Positions 18,837-30,653 of a DNA stretch of 39,495 bases are shown piece by piece. The position numbers and the translations under genes are program-made. Source of the DNA: Oscillospiraceae bacterium. Lineage in GTDB: Bacteria > Bacillota > Clostridia > Oscillospirales > Acutalibacteraceae. Under the pieces are notes generated by a model, which did no database searches, was not told the origin of the DNA, and saw nothing but the letters and a program-made list of their open reading frames with translations. Each line of letters starts with the position of its first letter. The first letter of the stretch is position 1. Where the stretch lies: positions 1 through 39,495 of the forward strand of contig JAFLUL010000011.1 of NCBI GenBank assembly GCA_022508845.1. The letters run 5' to 3'.

Positions 18837-20131
18837 ACTGTTACACTTTCTTTAACGCTTTTCAGAGCGCGCTCGCTTAAATAGGCATAGCGCAGTTTTT
18901 TATCTCTGATTTTTGTTTCGGGCGGCGGGAGCAGACCCATAGCCGCACCCATCGGCTGAAAATCCTTTACTGTTTCATCTGAAATATATCTTGAGAGCGC
19001 GCCGAGCATAGAAGTCTCGGGCAAAATGAGGGGCTCTTCTCCCAAAATAAATCTTGCGGCGTTTATTCCCGCTAAAATGCCAGAAGCCGCGGATTCCATA
19101 TAGCCCTCAACTCCGGTTATCTGCCCCGAGAAAAAGATATTAGGATATTCCTTCATATTAAAAGCGGGAGTTAAAAGCCCAGGCGATCGCAAAAACGAAT
19201 TGCGGTGCATAACTCCGTAACGCACGAACTCGGCGTTTTTAAGAGCGGGTATGAGCGAGAAAACTCTTTTTTGCTCTCCGAATTTGAGATTGGTTTGAAA
19301 GCCAACAAGGTTATAAAGGGTGCCGCCGTTATTCTCTTTTCTGAGCTGCAAAACAGCCCACGGACGGTGGCCTGTTTTCGGGTCTCTGAGCCCAACGGGC
19401 TTCATAGGACCGAAACGAATGGTGTTTTCGCCCCTCTTCGCCATAATTTCTATCGGCATACAGCCCTCATAGACACCGCTTTTTTCAAAATCGTGGAGAA
19501 TAACGCTTTCGGCGGAAATAAGCTCGTTATAAAAAAGCTCATATTCCTCTTTGTTCATAGGGCAGTTTATATAGTCGTCGCCGCCCTTTTCATAGCGGGA
19601 CTGAACGAAGGCGTTTTCCATATCAACGCTCTCGGCGGTAATGATGGGAGCTGCCGCGTCAAAAAAGCTAAGCGGCTTCCCGCAGAGGCTTTCAATATCC
19701 CCGCTTAAGCTCTCGCTCGATAAAGGCCCCGAAGCAACGATAACGGTTTTATCGCGCGGAACAGCCGATACCTCTTGCCTTATGATCTCAATAAGCGGCT
19801 CGCTTTCTATTTTCCTTGTTATTTCCGCAGAAAACTTATCTCTGTCAACCGCCAGAGCGCCTCCTGCAGGAACGGCGGTTTTTTTTGCGAGCTCAACCGA
19901 AATCGAACCTAAAAGCTCCATTTCCGCCTTCAGCAGCCCCGCTGCAGAATCGATCCTTGCCGCTTTAAAGGAATTTGAGCATACAAGCTCGCAAAGATTT
20001 TCGCTTTTATGAGCCGGGGAAAATCTTTTGGGCTTCATCTCATAGAGTTTGACCTTTATTCCCCTTTTTGAAAGCTGCCAGGCCGCCTCGCACCCCGCAA
20101 AGCCGCCGCCGATAACTATAGCCTCATTCAT
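18833..20131 (-). CDS. trmFO: TrmFO, folate-dependent tRNA (uracil-5-)-methyltransferase
   Basis: [53 protein letters not shown] track starts at 20161, but the internal ATG at 20131 places the FAD motif at the N-terminus and overlaps the topA stop by 8 nt. Confidence 0.94.
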   Translation of the reverse strand: MNEAIVIGGGFAGCEAAWQLSKRGIKVKLYEMKPKRFSPAHKSENLCELVCSNSFKAARIDSAAGLLKAEMELLGSISVELAKKTAVPAGGALAVDRDKFSAEITRKIESEPLIEIIRQEVSAVPRDKTVIVASGPLSSESLSGDIESLCGKPLSFFDAAAPIITAESVDMENAFVQSRYEKGGDDYINCPMNKEEYELFYNELISAESVILHDFEKSGVYEGCMPIEIMAKRGENTIRFGPMKPVGLRDPKTGHRPWAVLQLRKENNGGTLYNLVGFQTNLKFGEQKRVFSLIPALKNAEFVRYGVMHRNSFLRSPGLLTPAFNMKEYPNIFFSGQITGVEGYMESAASGILAGINAARFILGEEPLILPETSMLGALSRYISDETVKDFQPMGAAMGLLPPPETKIRDKKLRYAYLSERALKSVKESVTV

Positions 20132-22235
20132 CGGTCTTTTTTCCTTTGCCCTTGGTTTCATATCCGCAGCCCTCGTTTAAGCATTTGGTTACTCCGCTGC
20201 GGGACTTAAACAGGGTTTTGCCGCACTTGGGGCAAGCGTCCGGGGTGGGCTTATCCCAGGTCATAAAATTGCAGTTCGGATAATTTGAGCAGCCGAAAAA
20301 CTCGTGTCCTTTTTTGCTCTTTTTTCCTATTATTTCGCCGCCGCATACGGGACATTTTCCCTCGGTTTTTGTAACGAAAGGTTTGGTGAATTTGCATTCG
20401 GGATAATTCGGGCAGGCAAGGAATTTTCCGTAACGGCTGACCTTAACTATCATATTCGCGCCGCATTTTTCGCAGGGGACGTCGGTTTTGTCCTCTTCAA
20501 GGCTTATTTTTATTCCCTCCATCGAGGATTTTGCCTTTTGAAGATCGCCCTCAAACTCATCATAGAACGCATGGAGCATTTTTATATAATCATAGCCGCC
20601 CGCCTCAATTTTATCGAGATCGTTTTCCATTCCGGCGGTGAATTTGGTGTTAACTATTTTCGGGAATTTATCCTTAAGAAGCCCGGTTATCGCCGTGCCG
20701 AGCTCAGTTGGCTTAAGGGTCTTTTTGGATTCGCGTTCAACATAGCTTCTGTCAAGTATCGTTGATAAAATGGTTGCATAGGTGCTGGGTCTGCCAACGC
20801 CGGTTTCCTCAAGGGTTTTGATAAGGGAGGCTTCCGTATACCTCTGCGGAGGCTGAGTCATATGCTTTTCGGGGATAATTTCTTTGAGCTTTAACTGCGC
20901 GCCGGCGGTAAGCTCGGGAAGAGAGGTGTTTTTTTCGGTATCATCGTCGGAATTGTCGTATAAAACCGAGTAACCGTCAAAACGAACGGTATACCCGCTG
21001 GAGGTAAAGACTATATATTCCCCTTCATTTCCGTTTTGCACGGCGTGAATTTCGGTTTTAACGGTATCCTGAACGCAGTTTGCCATAAGGCTTGCAAGAA
21101 ATCTTCTCCATATAAGTCCGTAGAGCTTAAACTGCTCGGGGGTAAGGCTGCCTTTTGCCGCCTCGGGAGTTATGAAAACGTTTGAGGGCCTTATAGCCTC
21201 GTGGCCGTCCTGAGCGGAGGAACGGGACTTGAAATAACGGGGTTTTTCGGGCAGGTATTTTTCGCCGTAGCTTGAAACTATGAGCTGATTTGCATCGGCT
21301 CTTGCCTCTTCGCTTATTCTGAGAGAATCAGTTCGCATATAGGTTATAAGACCGACCGTTCCGAAGCCCTCGACCTCCATACCTTCGTAAAGCTCCTGCG
21401 CAACCTTCATTGTGCGCTTTGCGGTGAAGCCGAGCTGACGGGACGCCTCCTGCTGGAGAGAGGAGGTGTTAAACGGCGGAGAGGGCTGTTTTTTGCGAAC
21501 GCCCTTTTTTATGTCCGCAACAAAATACCCTGCTCCTTCAAGGCGCGAGAGGATTTTATTAGTGTCTTCGGCGTTTGAAAGCTTTATTTTGCCGCTTTGA
21601 TCGCCTGTGAACGCCGCCTTAAACTGCTTTTTTGAGGGCGGGGCTGAAAGAGCGGCGTCAATAGTCCAGTATTCTTCCGGAATAAATTTGTTTATTTCCT
21701 CTTCCCTGTCAACTATAAGCCTGAGCGCAACGCTCTGAACTCTTCCGGCGGAAAGCCCTCTTCTTATCTTCTGAGAGATAAACGGAGAAAGGCGGTAGCC
21801 AACAAGCCTGTCAAGAATTCTCCTTGCCTGCTGAGCGTTAACAAGGTCAATATCTATCTTTGACGGAGCGGCCATACCCGCCAGAACGCTTTTTTTGTTT
21901 ATCTCGTTAAACTTAACTCTGTTTTCCTGCTCCATACTCAGCCCCAAAAGCGTTGCAAGGTGCCAGGATATAGCCTCTCCCTCGCGGTCGGGGTCCGTTG
22001 CAAGATAAACCATATCGCTTTTTGAAGCAAGCTCCTTAAGCTCAGACAGGAGCTTTTCTTTTCCCTTGATAACAGTATAGTTCGGCTCAAAATCTTTTTT
22101 AACGTCAACGCTGAGCTTTGAGGAATATAAGTCCCTTACGTGTCCCATTGAAGCCTTGACCTCATATCCCGTGCCGAGATATTTTTTTATTGTTTTTGCC
22201 TTTGCCGGCGATTCAACGATAACTAACGACTGCAT
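20124..22235 (-). CDS. topA: DNA topoisomerase I
   Basis: [21 protein letters not shown], Toprim [32 protein letters not shown], three C-terminal C4 zinc fingers. Confidence 0.97.
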   Translation of the reverse strand: MQSLVIVESPAKAKTIKKYLGTGYEVKASMGHVRDLYSSKLSVDVKKDFEPNYTVIKGKEKLLSELKELASKSDMVYLATDPDREGEAISWHLATLLGLSMEQENRVKFNEINKKSVLAGMAAPSKIDIDLVNAQQARRILDRLVGYRLSPFISQKIRRGLSAGRVQSVALRLIVDREEEINKFIPEEYWTIDAALSAPPSKKQFKAAFTGDQSGKIKLSNAEDTNKILSRLEGAGYFVADIKKGVRKKQPSPPFNTSSLQQEASRQLGFTAKRTMKVAQELYEGMEVEGFGTVGLITYMRTDSLRISEEARADANQLIVSSYGEKYLPEKPRYFKSRSSAQDGHEAIRPSNVFITPEAAKGSLTPEQFKLYGLIWRRFLASLMANCVQDTVKTEIHAVQNGNEGEYIVFTSSGYTVRFDGYSVLYDNSDDDTEKNTSLPELTAGAQLKLKEIIPEKHMTQPPQRYTEASLIKTLEETGVGRPSTYATILSTILDRSYVERESKKTLKPTELGTAITGLLKDKFPKIVNTKFTAGMENDLDKIEAGGYDYIKMLHAFYDEFEGDLQKAKSSMEGIKISLEEDKTDVPCEKCGANMIVKVSRYGKFLACPNYPECKFTKPFVTKTEGKCPVCGGEIIGKKSKKGHEFFGCSNYPNCNFMTWDKPTPDACPKCGKTLFKSRSGVTKCLNEGCGYETKGKGKKTDE

Positions 22236-22260
22236 AAATGAATTTTTCTCCTATAAGAAA

Positions 22261-23580
22261 TTATTTTAGTGAAACGCGGTTTCCGGGGTGGTAAGAAATC
22301 AGCTCCATAAGCTCTAAAACCGTTGCCGCCGACATAAGCTCGCTTATCTCAAGTCCTGTTTTATCGGCAATGGAATCAAGGCTCTGAGGCTGCTTGCCCA
22401 GGCTGAAATAAACAGCCCTTTCGGCTTCGGAAAGCCCCTGGGTTTCCGCGATTTTTTCTTTCAGTATATTTTGAGGCTCGGAGTATTTTGGCGTTTTCTC
22501 CTTTGACGTTTTTGCTTTTTTGTTTTTTTCGGTAGGGATATACCCTTCGCCCAAAAACTCGGCCCGGTTTTCGGACGGGTTCAGCATCAGCGAATAAAGC
22601 GGAAACGCCTCGGCTTCGCTAACACCGTTCAGAGCCGCAAACTCGCTGAGCGGGGTTTTTTCGGGTTTTAATATTTTCGGAACGCTGTCTCCGCTGTTTT
22701 TCAGAGGAAACTGCGCAGATGACTTAACATAGCAATTTATTATCTGGGAAGCGTTTTTCAGCTCTTGCGCTCCCAAGGATATAAGGCCTTCGCAGCCCTT
22801 TGAGGAAAAAACTTCGGGCGATAGGGCAAAAACACGCTTTTTATATCTTAATGCGTAGTCCGCGCTTATAAGCGAACCTCCCTTTGCCTGCGACTGAACA
22901 ACGGTCAGGGTTTTTGCCAAGGCTGCGATAATGCGGTTTCTCTTTGGAAATGAATAGTGGGTTGGGGATTCAAATGGGGGCATCTCGGAAACTATAAGTC
23001 CGTATTTTTCTATTCTGCGCTTAAGAAAAACCCTCTCGGGCAGGTAATTATGCCCCAGTCCGTTTCCTATAACGCAGATGGTTGAGCCCTTTCCTGTCAA
23101 CGCTCCCTCGTGGGAGGCTCTGTCAATCCCGAGCGCGCCGCCCGAAACGGTTGTTATGCCGTTTTCGGAAAGAGCCGAAGCGAGCCTGAACGCGGCGGTA
23201 AGCGATATATCGCTCGGATGTCTTGTTCCAACAACGGCGGCCTTATGCTCAGCCTTAAGAAGGCCGGGGTTCCCGCTGAGATAGAGCGTTAACGGAAAAT
23301 CGCTTATCTTTTTCAGCTCTTCGGGGAAGAATTCACTTTCGGGCGTTATAACTGTCCAACCGAAATTCCGGCAAACGGAAGCAATCGTTTGAGCCTTTAT
23401 AAGGCTTGCGTTTGAAAGCTTATTCTTTGTTTCCTCGCTTATTTCGCCCGCCTTGAATAAAAGCTCCGGATCCCTGCTTAAAATATTTTCGGCGGTTCCG
23501 AATTTTCTTACAAGCTCTCCGCCGGCGTTAGTTCCGCCGAGAACAAGGCTGAGACGTATCCATTCAACAATATTTTCCAT
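22261..23580 (-). CDS. dprA: DNA processing protein DprA
   Basis: VGTRHPSDISLTAAFRLASALSENGITTVSGGALGIDRASHEGAL, VIGNGLGHNYLPE, C-terminal winged-helix-like segment. Confidence 0.94.
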   Translation of the reverse strand: MENIVEWIRLSLVLGGTNAGGELVRKFGTAENILSRDPELLFKAGEISEETKNKLSNASLIKAQTIASVCRNFGWTVITPESEFFPEELKKISDFPLTLYLSGNPGLLKAEHKAAVVGTRHPSDISLTAAFRLASALSENGITTVSGGALGIDRASHEGALTGKGSTICVIGNGLGHNYLPERVFLKRRIEKYGLIVSEMPPFESPTHYSFPKRNRIIAALAKTLTVVQSQAKGGSLISADYALRYKKRVFALSPEVFSSKGCEGLISLGAQELKNASQIINCYVKSSAQFPLKNSGDSVPKILKPEKTPLSEFAALNGVSEAEAFPLYSLMLNPSENRAEFLGEGYIPTEKNKKAKTSKEKTPKYSEPQNILKEKIAETQGLSEAERAVYFSLGKQPQSLDSIADKTGLEISELMSAATVLELMELISYHPGNRVSLK

Positions 23581-23595
23581 TCGACTCTCTCAATA

Positions 23596-24384
23596 TTATT
23601 TTCTTCCGGAAAACTCCCACATCATAACCGCTCCGGCCGCGGCGGCGTTCAGACTCTCGGCTCTGCCCGCCATGGGGATGGTGACAAGGCCGGTACACTC
23701 TTTTTTTGCTTCTTCGCTTATTCCCGCGCCCTCATTTCCTATAACGAGCACGGTTTTTCCGCTCTTATCGGCAAGGCGAACATCTAAAGCGCCGCTGTCG
23801 GGAACGCAGGCAAGCGCCTTAAAACCGAGCTTTTTAAGCTCTGTTATTTTTTCGGCGGAATTCCCGGTTCTTACAACGGGAAAACGGACAAGCGCGCCCA
23901 TGGAGGCTCTTAAGGCCTTCGGGGAATAAATATCGCACCCGCCCGAAACGATAAGTCCCTTTGCGCCGAACGCCTCGGCGGAGCGGGAAAGCGCGCCGAG
24001 GTTATCGGGATTCTGAATATTGTCGGTCATAAGATAAAATCCGTCATCCTCAAAAGAAATATCGCTTTTCCTTTGGCGGCAGACACAAAAAATATTTTGG
24101 CTCGCCTCGGTGTCCGACAGCTTTTCGGCAACGGCGCCGTCAATAAAATATACCTCTTTTGAAGATTCAGCAAGCATACTGAAAATATCGGAATATGTTT
24201 CGGCTGCTTTTTTCGTTATGAACAGCCTTAATATTTCGGTTCCGTTAATCGCCGCGTCCTCGCATAGCCTTGCCCCCTCGGCGATAAACAGTCCGGTTTT
24301 TTTGCGCTCGCGCGCTTGGAGCAGGGCTGAAGCGTCTCTGATTTTCTGATTTGCTCTTGAGGTTATCGTTTCAAAATTTTTCAT
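23596..24384 (-). CDS. SpoU/TrmH-family RNA methyltransferase
   Basis: FYLMTDNIQNPDNLGALSRSAEAFG, VLVIGNEGAGIS, TIPMAGRAESLNAAAAGAVMMWEF. Confidence 0.94.
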   Translation of the reverse strand: MKNFETITSRANQKIRDASALLQARERKKTGLFIAEGARLCEDAAINGTEILRLFITKKAAETYSDIFSMLAESSKEVYFIDGAVAEKLSDTEASQNIFCVCRQRKSDISFEDDGFYLMTDNIQNPDNLGALSRSAEAFGAKGLIVSGGCDIYSPKALRASMGALVRFPVVRTGNSAEKITELKKLGFKALACVPDSGALDVRLADKSGKTVLVIGNEGAGISEEAKKECTGLVTIPMAGRAESLNAAAAGAVMMWEFSGRK

Positions 24385-25448
24385 TATGCTCCTTTAATGA
24401 AATAGTATACAGGCTCTATATCAAGAAGAATATACCAGCATATCCATATTATGCCTATTATCATAATGGGGGCAAGAAAATAGCATCTCACCTTTTTATT
24501 TGTTAACCCGAACTGTCCGGGGCGCAAACGCATAAAACGCGGATTGCGATAAGCATAAACGGCAAGGCAGATAAGGCCTAAAATTATAAATCCGTAAATC
24601 ACGGCGGAGGAGAACATAGCGGCGGGCCCCTCTCCGAATCGGGTCATTACAACCGAAACCATAACCGAGATAAAATTGTTGAGAAAATGAATGGCTATGC
24701 TTGTTCTGAGAGTTCCGGTTACGGTTGCCGAATAGCCTAGCGCCAAGCCCGCTATTATGGCAAAGGGCATCTGAGTCATATTTCCGTGAATAAGTCCGAA
24801 CAGCACCGCGCTTGAAATAATGGCAAATTTATCGCCGAATTTTCTCAGCGGCTGCATTAAAACTCCCCTGAACGCAAACTCCTCAACCATAGCGGGAACA
24901 ACGGCGCTGTGGAGTATCAAAATGGCGATACCCCATATTCCGTCCGGCGCGCCGGGGTCATCGAGAGCGGCATAGTAGGAACTAAATCCGAAGCCCGCCG
25001 CATCGGCATAAACAGCGAAATAATTTGTTAAAACGCTGCCTATAAAGCAAACTCCCAGCCCCGCGATAATTATCAGCCCGGTGTCAGAAGACGGATACGC
25101 CCTGCCGAGGGGGATCTGAAGGGATTTATACGGATTTGTTTTTTTGAGAATTATATACACCGCCAAAAACGGCAGTCCAACGCAGAAAAACGAATATAGC
25201 GTTTCAAGAAGGTATTTATATTCCAGAGAAGTATCGTAAAGATACGAAATCCTGCTTACCTTTATGAGCACAAGAGAAAATATATAGCTCATCATAAGAT
25301 AGCCCGATATTCCGAGTCCTGCGGCGTTGCCGGTAAAAAACAGAAGTCTGTTTAATCTGTACTGAGGGTCAGAAAAGAATTTTGATAGCCCCGAGCGTTT
25401 CGGAGAATTCATTCTGTTTTCGTAATCCTCCGGGTAAATATCGTTCAT
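24384..25448 (-). CDS. CPBP-family intramembrane metalloprotease
   Basis: Multiple TM segments; EEFAFRGVL (EExxxR), FGLIHGN, HFLNNFISV motifs. Confidence 0.92.
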   Translation of the reverse strand: MNDIYPEDYENRMNSPKRSGLSKFFSDPQYRLNRLLFFTGNAAGLGISGYLMMSYIFSLVLIKVSRISYLYDTSLEYKYLLETLYSFFCVGLPFLAVYIILKKTNPYKSLQIPLGRAYPSSDTGLIIIAGLGVCFIGSVLTNYFAVYADAAGFGFSSYYAALDDPGAPDGIWGIAILILHSAVVPAMVEEFAFRGVLMQPLRKFGDKFAIISSAVLFGLIHGNMTQMPFAIIAGLALGYSATVTGTLRTSIAIHFLNNFISVMVSVVMTRFGEGPAAMFSSAVIYGFIILGLICLAVYAYRNPRFMRLRPGQFGLTNKKVRCYFLAPIMIIGIIWICWYILLDIEPVYYFIKGA

Positions 25449-25459
25449 AAATTCACCTT

Positions 25460-28186
25460 TTATCTGCCGCAGCAGTTTTTATATTTTTTGCCGCTGCCGC
25501 AGGGGCAGGGATCGTTTCTGCCTATCTTTTTGCCTTTTTTAACGGGTTGATTTTTCTCGCTGCCGTCGGATGAGCCGGAGGTTGAGGTAACGGTTACGGT
25601 CTGGCGGCGCTTTAAGTCCTCTTCGGTTCTTATTTCGGCGGTGAGAAGCATCTGAACGGTGTTTTCTCTGATGGAGTCGGTCATTTCCTCAAACATATCA
25701 AAGCCCTGCTGACGGTAAGCAACAACGGGATCGTGCTGCGCATAGCCCTGAAGTCCAATACCGCGCTTAAGCTGATCCATAGCGTCAATATGATCCATCC
25801 AGAGCATATCAACGTTTGAGATGAGAACCTTGTGTTCAAGGCGGGTCATAATCTCTTTGCCGTATTTCTCTGTCATTATATCAAGGCGCTCTTCGGCAAG
25901 CGAGCAAAGAAGAGAGGCAACGTCCTTGGTGCTCGAGCAGCCCGAAACGTCGCTGTTGCCGAGAAGCCAGGAATATTTGGCGGTAAGCCCTGCGATATTC
26001 CAGTTTTCGGGGATATTTCCTGCGCAGTAAAGCTCTGCTCCGCCCGATAAGCTGTCGGTTATCATCTTGCGGATGGTTAAATCCATATCAACGCCGTCAA
26101 GCACCTGATTGCGCTGCTTATATATGACCTCGCGCTGAGTGTTCATAACGTCGTCATACTGGAGAACGTTTTTGCGTATGCCGAAGTTGTTTCCTTCAAC
26201 ACGCTTCTGAGCCATTTCAACCGCGCTTGAGAACATTTTTGCCTCGATCGGCTGATTATCGGGTATATTAAACATATTAAGAGTGTTATAGAATCGGTCG
26301 CCGGCAAACAGACGCATAATATCGTCCTCAGCCGAGAGGAAAAAGCGGCTCTCGCCGGGGTCGCCCTGACGGCCCGATCGGCCTCTGAGCTGGTTATCAA
26401 TTCGCCTTGCCTCGTGGCGCACCGTTCCGAGGATAAAGAGTCCTCCCGCGGCTCTTACCTTTTCGGCCTCCTCTTTGAGAAGAGCCTTATATCCGCTTTC
26501 AAGCTCATTAAAGGTCTTTCTCGCGTTCAGGATTTCCTCGTCGTCCGTCTCCGAAAAACCGGTGGCCTCGCTTATAAGCTCCTCAGAGAACTGCATTTTT
26601 CTCATTTCGGACTTTGCCATATATTCGGGGTTGCCGCCGAGAAGAATGTCGGTTCCGCGTCCCGCCATATTTGTTGCTATCGTAACGGCCCCGAATTTAC
26701 CCGCCTGAGCAACTATTTCAGCCTCGCGCTCGTGCTGTTTGGCGTTTAATACCTCGTGCTTTATTCCGGCGCGCTTAAGGGCGTGGCTCAGCTGCTCGCT
26801 CTTTTCAATGCTCACCGTACCCACCAGAACGGGCTGCCCCTTTTCGTGGCAGGCCTTTACCTGCTCGATGATGGCGTTAAACTTGGCTTTCTCGGTTTTA
26901 TACATAACGTCATCATAGTCTTTTCTTATCATCGGCTTGTTGGTTGGAATTTCAACAACGTCCAGAGAATATATCTCGTTGAATTCTTCGCTCTCTGTCA
27001 TAGCGGTACCTGTCATACCCGAGAGCTTTTTATAAAGCCTGAAATAATTCTGGAAGGTGATGGTTGCAAGGGTCTTTGATTCGCTCCTGACATTTACACC
27101 CTCTTTGGCTTCGATAGCCTGATGAAGACCCTCGTTATAGCGTCTTCCGAGCATTATTCTTCCCGTAAACTCGTCGACTATAAGAACCTCTCCGTCCTTA
27201 ACAACATAGTCGATATCGCGCTTCATAACGCCTCTTGCCTTTATGGCCTGGCTTATATGATGGGAAATATTGAGATTTTCGGGAGCGGAGAGGTTTTCAA
27301 TATTGAAAAACTCCTCGGTTTTGGCGATACCTGCCTTGGTGAGCGTTGCGGTGCGTGCCTTTTCGTCAACTATATAGTCAACTCCGTCCTCTATAACGTC
27401 CTCTATATCCTTTTTAGCGTCAAGCTCGGTTATGCGCTGAACCTTCATTCGCTTTGCGCATTCGTCGGCAAGCTTATATAAATCAGAGGATTTATCTCCT
27501 CTGCCGGAAATTATAAGCGGAGTACGCGCTTCGTCGATCAAGATCGAGTCCACCTCGTCCACTATTGCGTAGGCATGGCCTCTCTGAACGCGCTGCTCTT
27601 TATAAAGCACCATATTATCTCTGAGGTAGTCAAAACCCATCTCGTTATTGGTCCCGTAGGTTATGTCGGCGGCATAGGCTTCCTTGCGCTCAGCGTTTTC
27701 TTTCGCGTGGACGATAAGACCCACCGAAAGCCCCATAAAACGGAAGATTTTTCCCATCCATTCGGAGTCTCTTCGGGCAAGATAATCGTTTACGGTAACT
27801 ATGTGGACTCCCTCGCCCGTTAAGGCGTTCAGATACGCGGGGAGCGTTGCAACAAGGGTTTTTCCTTCGCCCGTTTTCATTTCGGCGATTCTGCCCTGAT
27901 GCAGGATTATTCCGCCCTCAACCTGCACTCTGAAGTGCTTCATATTGAGAACTCTCCACGCTGCCTCTCTGCACGCGGCAAACGCCTCGGGGAGGATATC
28001 GTCGGTTGTTTCGCCGTTTTTCAGCCTCTCCTTGAATTCAGGAGTTTTTGCCTTCAGCTCTTCATCGCTTAATGCGGCATATTCGTTTTCAAGAGCAAAA
28101 ACCTTATCGGCGAGATGAGCGTTTCTCTTAAGCTCCTTTTTTGAGTAATCGCCGAATATTTTAGTCAGCAGTGACATTTTTTTCAT
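25460..28186 (-). CDS. secA: Preprotein translocase ATPase SecA
   Basis: 908 aa; [55 protein letters not shown] tail [20 protein letters not shown]. In-frame ATG at 28177 (MSLLTK) has better SD spacing. Confidence 0.97.
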   Translation of the reverse strand: MKKMSLLTKIFGDYSKKELKRNAHLADKVFALENEYAALSDEELKAKTPEFKERLKNGETTDDILPEAFAACREAAWRVLNMKHFRVQVEGGIILHQGRIAEMKTGEGKTLVATLPAYLNALTGEGVHIVTVNDYLARRDSEWMGKIFRFMGLSVGLIVHAKENAERKEAYAADITYGTNNEMGFDYLRDNMVLYKEQRVQRGHAYAIVDEVDSILIDEARTPLIISGRGDKSSDLYKLADECAKRMKVQRITELDAKKDIEDVIEDGVDYIVDEKARTATLTKAGIAKTEEFFNIENLSAPENLNISHHISQAIKARGVMKRDIDYVVKDGEVLIVDEFTGRIMLGRRYNEGLHQAIEAKEGVNVRSESKTLATITFQNYFRLYKKLSGMTGTAMTESEEFNEIYSLDVVEIPTNKPMIRKDYDDVMYKTEKAKFNAIIEQVKACHEKGQPVLVGTVSIEKSEQLSHALKRAGIKHEVLNAKQHEREAEIVAQAGKFGAVTIATNMAGRGTDILLGGNPEYMAKSEMRKMQFSEELISEATGFSETDDEEILNARKTFNELESGYKALLKEEAEKVRAAGGLFILGTVRHEARRIDNQLRGRSGRQGDPGESRFFLSAEDDIMRLFAGDRFYNTLNMFNIPDNQPIEAKMFSSAVEMAQKRVEGNNFGIRKNVLQYDDVMNTQREVIYKQRNQVLDGVDMDLTIRKMITDSLSGGAELYCAGNIPENWNIAGLTAKYSWLLGNSDVSGCSSTKDVASLLCSLAEERLDIMTEKYGKEIMTRLEHKVLISNVDMLWMDHIDAMDQLKRGIGLQGYAQHDPVVAYRQQGFDMFEEMTDSIRENTVQMLLTAEIRTEEDLKRRQTVTVTSTSGSSDGSEKNQPVKKGKKIGRNDPCPCGSGKKYKNCCGR

Positions 28187-28821
28187 CCTTTCGTTTCTTC
28201 TCTGTATTTACAAAATGAATTAAGACTGCAAATTTCGCATTTGGGTTTTCTTGCGTCGCAAACCGCCCTTCCGTGGAGGACGTTTCTGTGACAATAATTA
28301 TTTCCCTCTTCGGGAGGAATTATTTTGCGCAGCTGAGTTTCAACCTTTAACGGATCCTTTGAATCAACAAGCCCCAAGCGGTTTGATATGCGGATAAGGT
28401 GGGTATCGGCAACTATTGCCGCTTTTCCGTAAACATCGCCGACTATTAGATTGGCGGTTTTTCTGCCAACCCCGGGAAGGGTTATGAGAACCTCTATCTC
28501 ATCGGGCACCTTGCCGCCGAAATCGCTTACGAGCATTTTTGACATTTCAACAATGTCCCTTGCCTTATGATGATAAAAGCCGCACGGACGGACTATATTT
28601 TCAATTTCCGAAACATCCGCCTTTGACATACTTTCAGCGTCAGGATATTTTGAAAACAGCCCGGGAGTTATCATATTAACTCTCGCATCCGTACACTGAG
28701 CCGAAAGGCGCGTTGCCACCAAAAGCTGAAACGCGCTTTCACAGCTTAAAGAGCATAAAGCATCCGGATATAATTTTTTCAGTTCCTCTATCGCCCTCAG
28801 GGCTTTTTCCTTAATTTCCAT
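28183..28821 (-). CDS. nth: Endonuclease III
   Basis: Hh[34 protein letters not shown], FeS motif [17 protein letters not shown] (C-X6-C-X2-C-X5-C). Confidence 0.96.
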   Translation of the reverse strand: MEIKEKALRAIEELKKLYPDALCSLSCESAFQLLVATRLSAQCTDARVNMITPGLFSKYPDAESMSKADVSEIENIVRPCGFYHHKARDIVEMSKMLVSDFGGKVPDEIEVLITLPGVGRKTANLIVGDVYGKAAIVADTHLIRISNRLGLVDSKDPLKVETQLRKIIPPEEGNNYCHRNVLHGRAVCDARKPKCEICSLNSFCKYREETKG

Positions 28822-28855
28822 ATCTATCCTCTATGAGTATAATGCGCTATTTTAC

Positions 28856-28884
28856 AGTATACACAAGTAAATTCGGAAAATCAA
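28856..28884 (-). promoter_or_regulatory. Putative sigmaA promoter for the nth-secA minus-strand gene run
   Basis: Minus strand: TTGATT, 17-bp spacer, TATACT, about 35 nt upstream of nth. Confidence 0.5.
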
Positions 28885-28992
28885 GGGGAAAGCGTATAAA
28901 ATAAATATTTATTATAGCACTCCCGCATCCCGATCCCGGATCCGCGGTCAAAGGGAGCAGATCCGGCGGACTGCAGCGAACAAAAATATCCA

Positions 28993-29021
28993 TTGACTTT
29001 TTTAGAGCAATAATGTATTAT
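28993..29021 (+). promoter_or_regulatory. Putative sigmaA promoter for the secreted protein/trmN6-like operon
   Basis: TTGACT (28993-28998), 17-bp spacer, TATTAT (29016-29021). The ORF-track start at 29013 falls inside it, so ATG 29061 is preferred. Confidence 0.65.
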
Positions 29022-29060
29022 ATATACATAAATTTCAGCTTAAAAAAATTGGTGATCATT

Positions 29061-29822
29061 ATGAAAACTTCGGTAAAAAGATTGGTTGCGGTGATTTGCT
29101 GCGCGCTTCTTTTGGGCGCTGCTATGGCACCGTCGGTTTTCGCCCTTGATATTTTTAACAGTCTCGGCGATATTTTTGGTGACGATCTTGACGGAATTCT
29201 TGACGATCTCTTCGGCAACGGAAACGGAGAAACTCCCGCGCTCAGCCTGGGCAATCTTTTCTCAAATCCCGGAGGTATTCTCGATTCGCTCAGAGAGCGT
29301 CTTTCAGAAAACGGCATCAATGCTTCAAACTTCAGCATAGCCTCAGCGATAGCCGCCATTCTCAACAATGAAAGCGGCTTTGATCTGAGCGCAATCCTCA
29401 ATTCAAACGACTTCTTAAACAGGCTTATCGCCTATTTCTCTGACGAAACAAGCTCAACCGAACCGGAAGAAGAGCCCTCCGAAGAGACAGAGCCCTCCGA
29501 AGAGAGCACGACCGAAGCTCCTTCCACCTCAGCTCCGTCAACAACTCTCCCTCCGCAAACAAGCTATGTTCCCAGCACCCAGCCCTTTACCGACACAACA
29601 GCCGATCAAAACACTTCCGAACCCGAATATTCTTATGTTGAACCGTCGGTTGAATATACCGACCCTCTTACAACAGTTCCCTTTGCTCCCGTTTATGAGG
29701 AGGACTATTCCCAGTCAGAAAAAGGCGTTACGGGAAAAATGATTGCCGGCATAGCAATACTCATTATTTCCGCCGGAGCGGTAGTCGGAGTTGTTGTGGC
29801 TCTTAAAAAGACCAAGGTATAA
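29061..29822 (+). CDS. Secreted/surface-anchored protein, Ser/Thr/Glu/Pro-rich, with C-terminal TM helix
   Basis: Signal peptide MKTSVKRLVAVICCALLLGAAMAPSVFA; EEEPSEETEPSEESTTEAPSTSAPSTTLPPQTS; C-terminal GKMIAGIAILIISAGAVVGVVVALKKTKV. Confidence 0.8.
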   Translation: MKTSVKRLVAVICCALLLGAAMAPSVFALDIFNSLGDIFGDDLDGILDDLFGNGNGETPALSLGNLFSNPGGILDSLRERLSENGINASNFSIASAIAAILNNESGFDLSAILNSNDFLNRLIAYFSDETSSTEPEEEPSEETEPSEESTTEAPSTSAPSTTLPPQTSYVPSTQPFTDTTADQNTSEPEYSYVEPSVEYTDPLTTVPFAPVYEEDYSQSEKGVTGKMIAGIAILIISAGAVVGVVVALKKTKV

Positions 29823-30553
29823 TGCTCCTTAAAGAAAATGAACATATAGAATATATCTCAGACCGTCTGCGGCTTATTGTATCGCCCGAACACACATTCG
29901 GCACCGATGCGCTGCTGCTGGCGGCCTTTGCTTTGCCGAAAAAGAACGATAAAGTGTGCGATCTCGGCACAGGCTGCGGAATAATCCCGTTTTATTGGCT
30001 TTCGAGGGACATAAAATGCGTTACGGCGGTTGAAATTCAGGAAAAGGCGGTAAACCAGCTCAGCCGCTCGGTTGTGTTAAGCGAGATATCTGACAGGGTA
30101 AATATAGTCCACAGCGATTTAAGAGAGCTTAAAAAGATATTTCCGTCGGCGTCCTTTAACAAAATAACAATGAACCCTCCCTACACAAAATCGGGACACG
30201 GCATTGAGAGCAGCCTCAGCGCGGATAAAATTGCCCGCCACGAAAACGCCGGAGCTCTCCCCGAAATCTGCAGGATCGCGGCGTATCTTCTGAATTTCGG
30301 CGGCAGCTTTTCAATTTGCCTGCGCCCCGAACGCCTCACGGACGCGTTCTTTGCTATGAGAGAAAGCGGAATTGAACCGAAGAGACTGCGCTTTGTTTCA
30401 AAAAACGCCGAAACTGCTCCGTGGCTTTTTCTTCTTGAGGGAAAAAAGGGAAGGAACTCCGGCTTAGAGGTTATGAAGCCGCTGTTCATTCAAACTCCGG
30501 ACGGAGAACCGTCGGAGGAGCTTTTGAGCATAACAGAAAATTACAGAAAATAA
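29822..30553 (+). CDS. tRNA1(Val) N6-adenine methyltransferase-like (TrmN6/YfiC family)
   Basis: CDLGTGCGIIPFYWLSRD, NPPYTKSGHG motif for N6-adenine methylation; start overlaps upstream stop (TAATG). Confidence 0.88.
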   Translation: MLLKENEHIEYISDRLRLIVSPEHTFGTDALLLAAFALPKKNDKVCDLGTGCGIIPFYWLSRDIKCVTAVEIQEKAVNQLSRSVVLSEISDRVNIVHSDLRELKKIFPSASFNKITMNPPYTKSGHGIESSLSADKIARHENAGALPEICRIAAYLLNFGGSFSICLRPERLTDAFFAMRESGIEPKRLRFVSKNAETAPWLFLLEGKKGRNSGLEVMKPLFIQTPDGEPSEELLSITENYRK

Positions 30554-30555
30554 AA

Positions 30556-30631
30556 AGAGTTCAGAGGTTCAGAGTTAAGCGTTGAGAATCTTGAAAGCCT
30601 GCGCTTAACCTATCTGAACGCTAAACTCTAA
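30556..30631. repeat. Intergenic inverted element (copy 4) with 7-nt arms
   Basis: GAGTTCA-GAGGTTCA-GAGTTAA-GCG...CGCTTAA...CTGAA-CGCTAAA-CTCT; same arm unit as copies 1 and 2, lacks the AAAATCGC core. Confidence 0.65.
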
Positions 30632-30653
30632 AAAACGGAAAGGTGGATTCAGC

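Noticed and set aside
28821-29060. Search for tRNA, riboswitch or CRISPR in the nth/secreted-protein intergenic region
   Set aside because: Only promoter-like elements were recognisable; no cloverleaf or conserved riboswitch core was seen.
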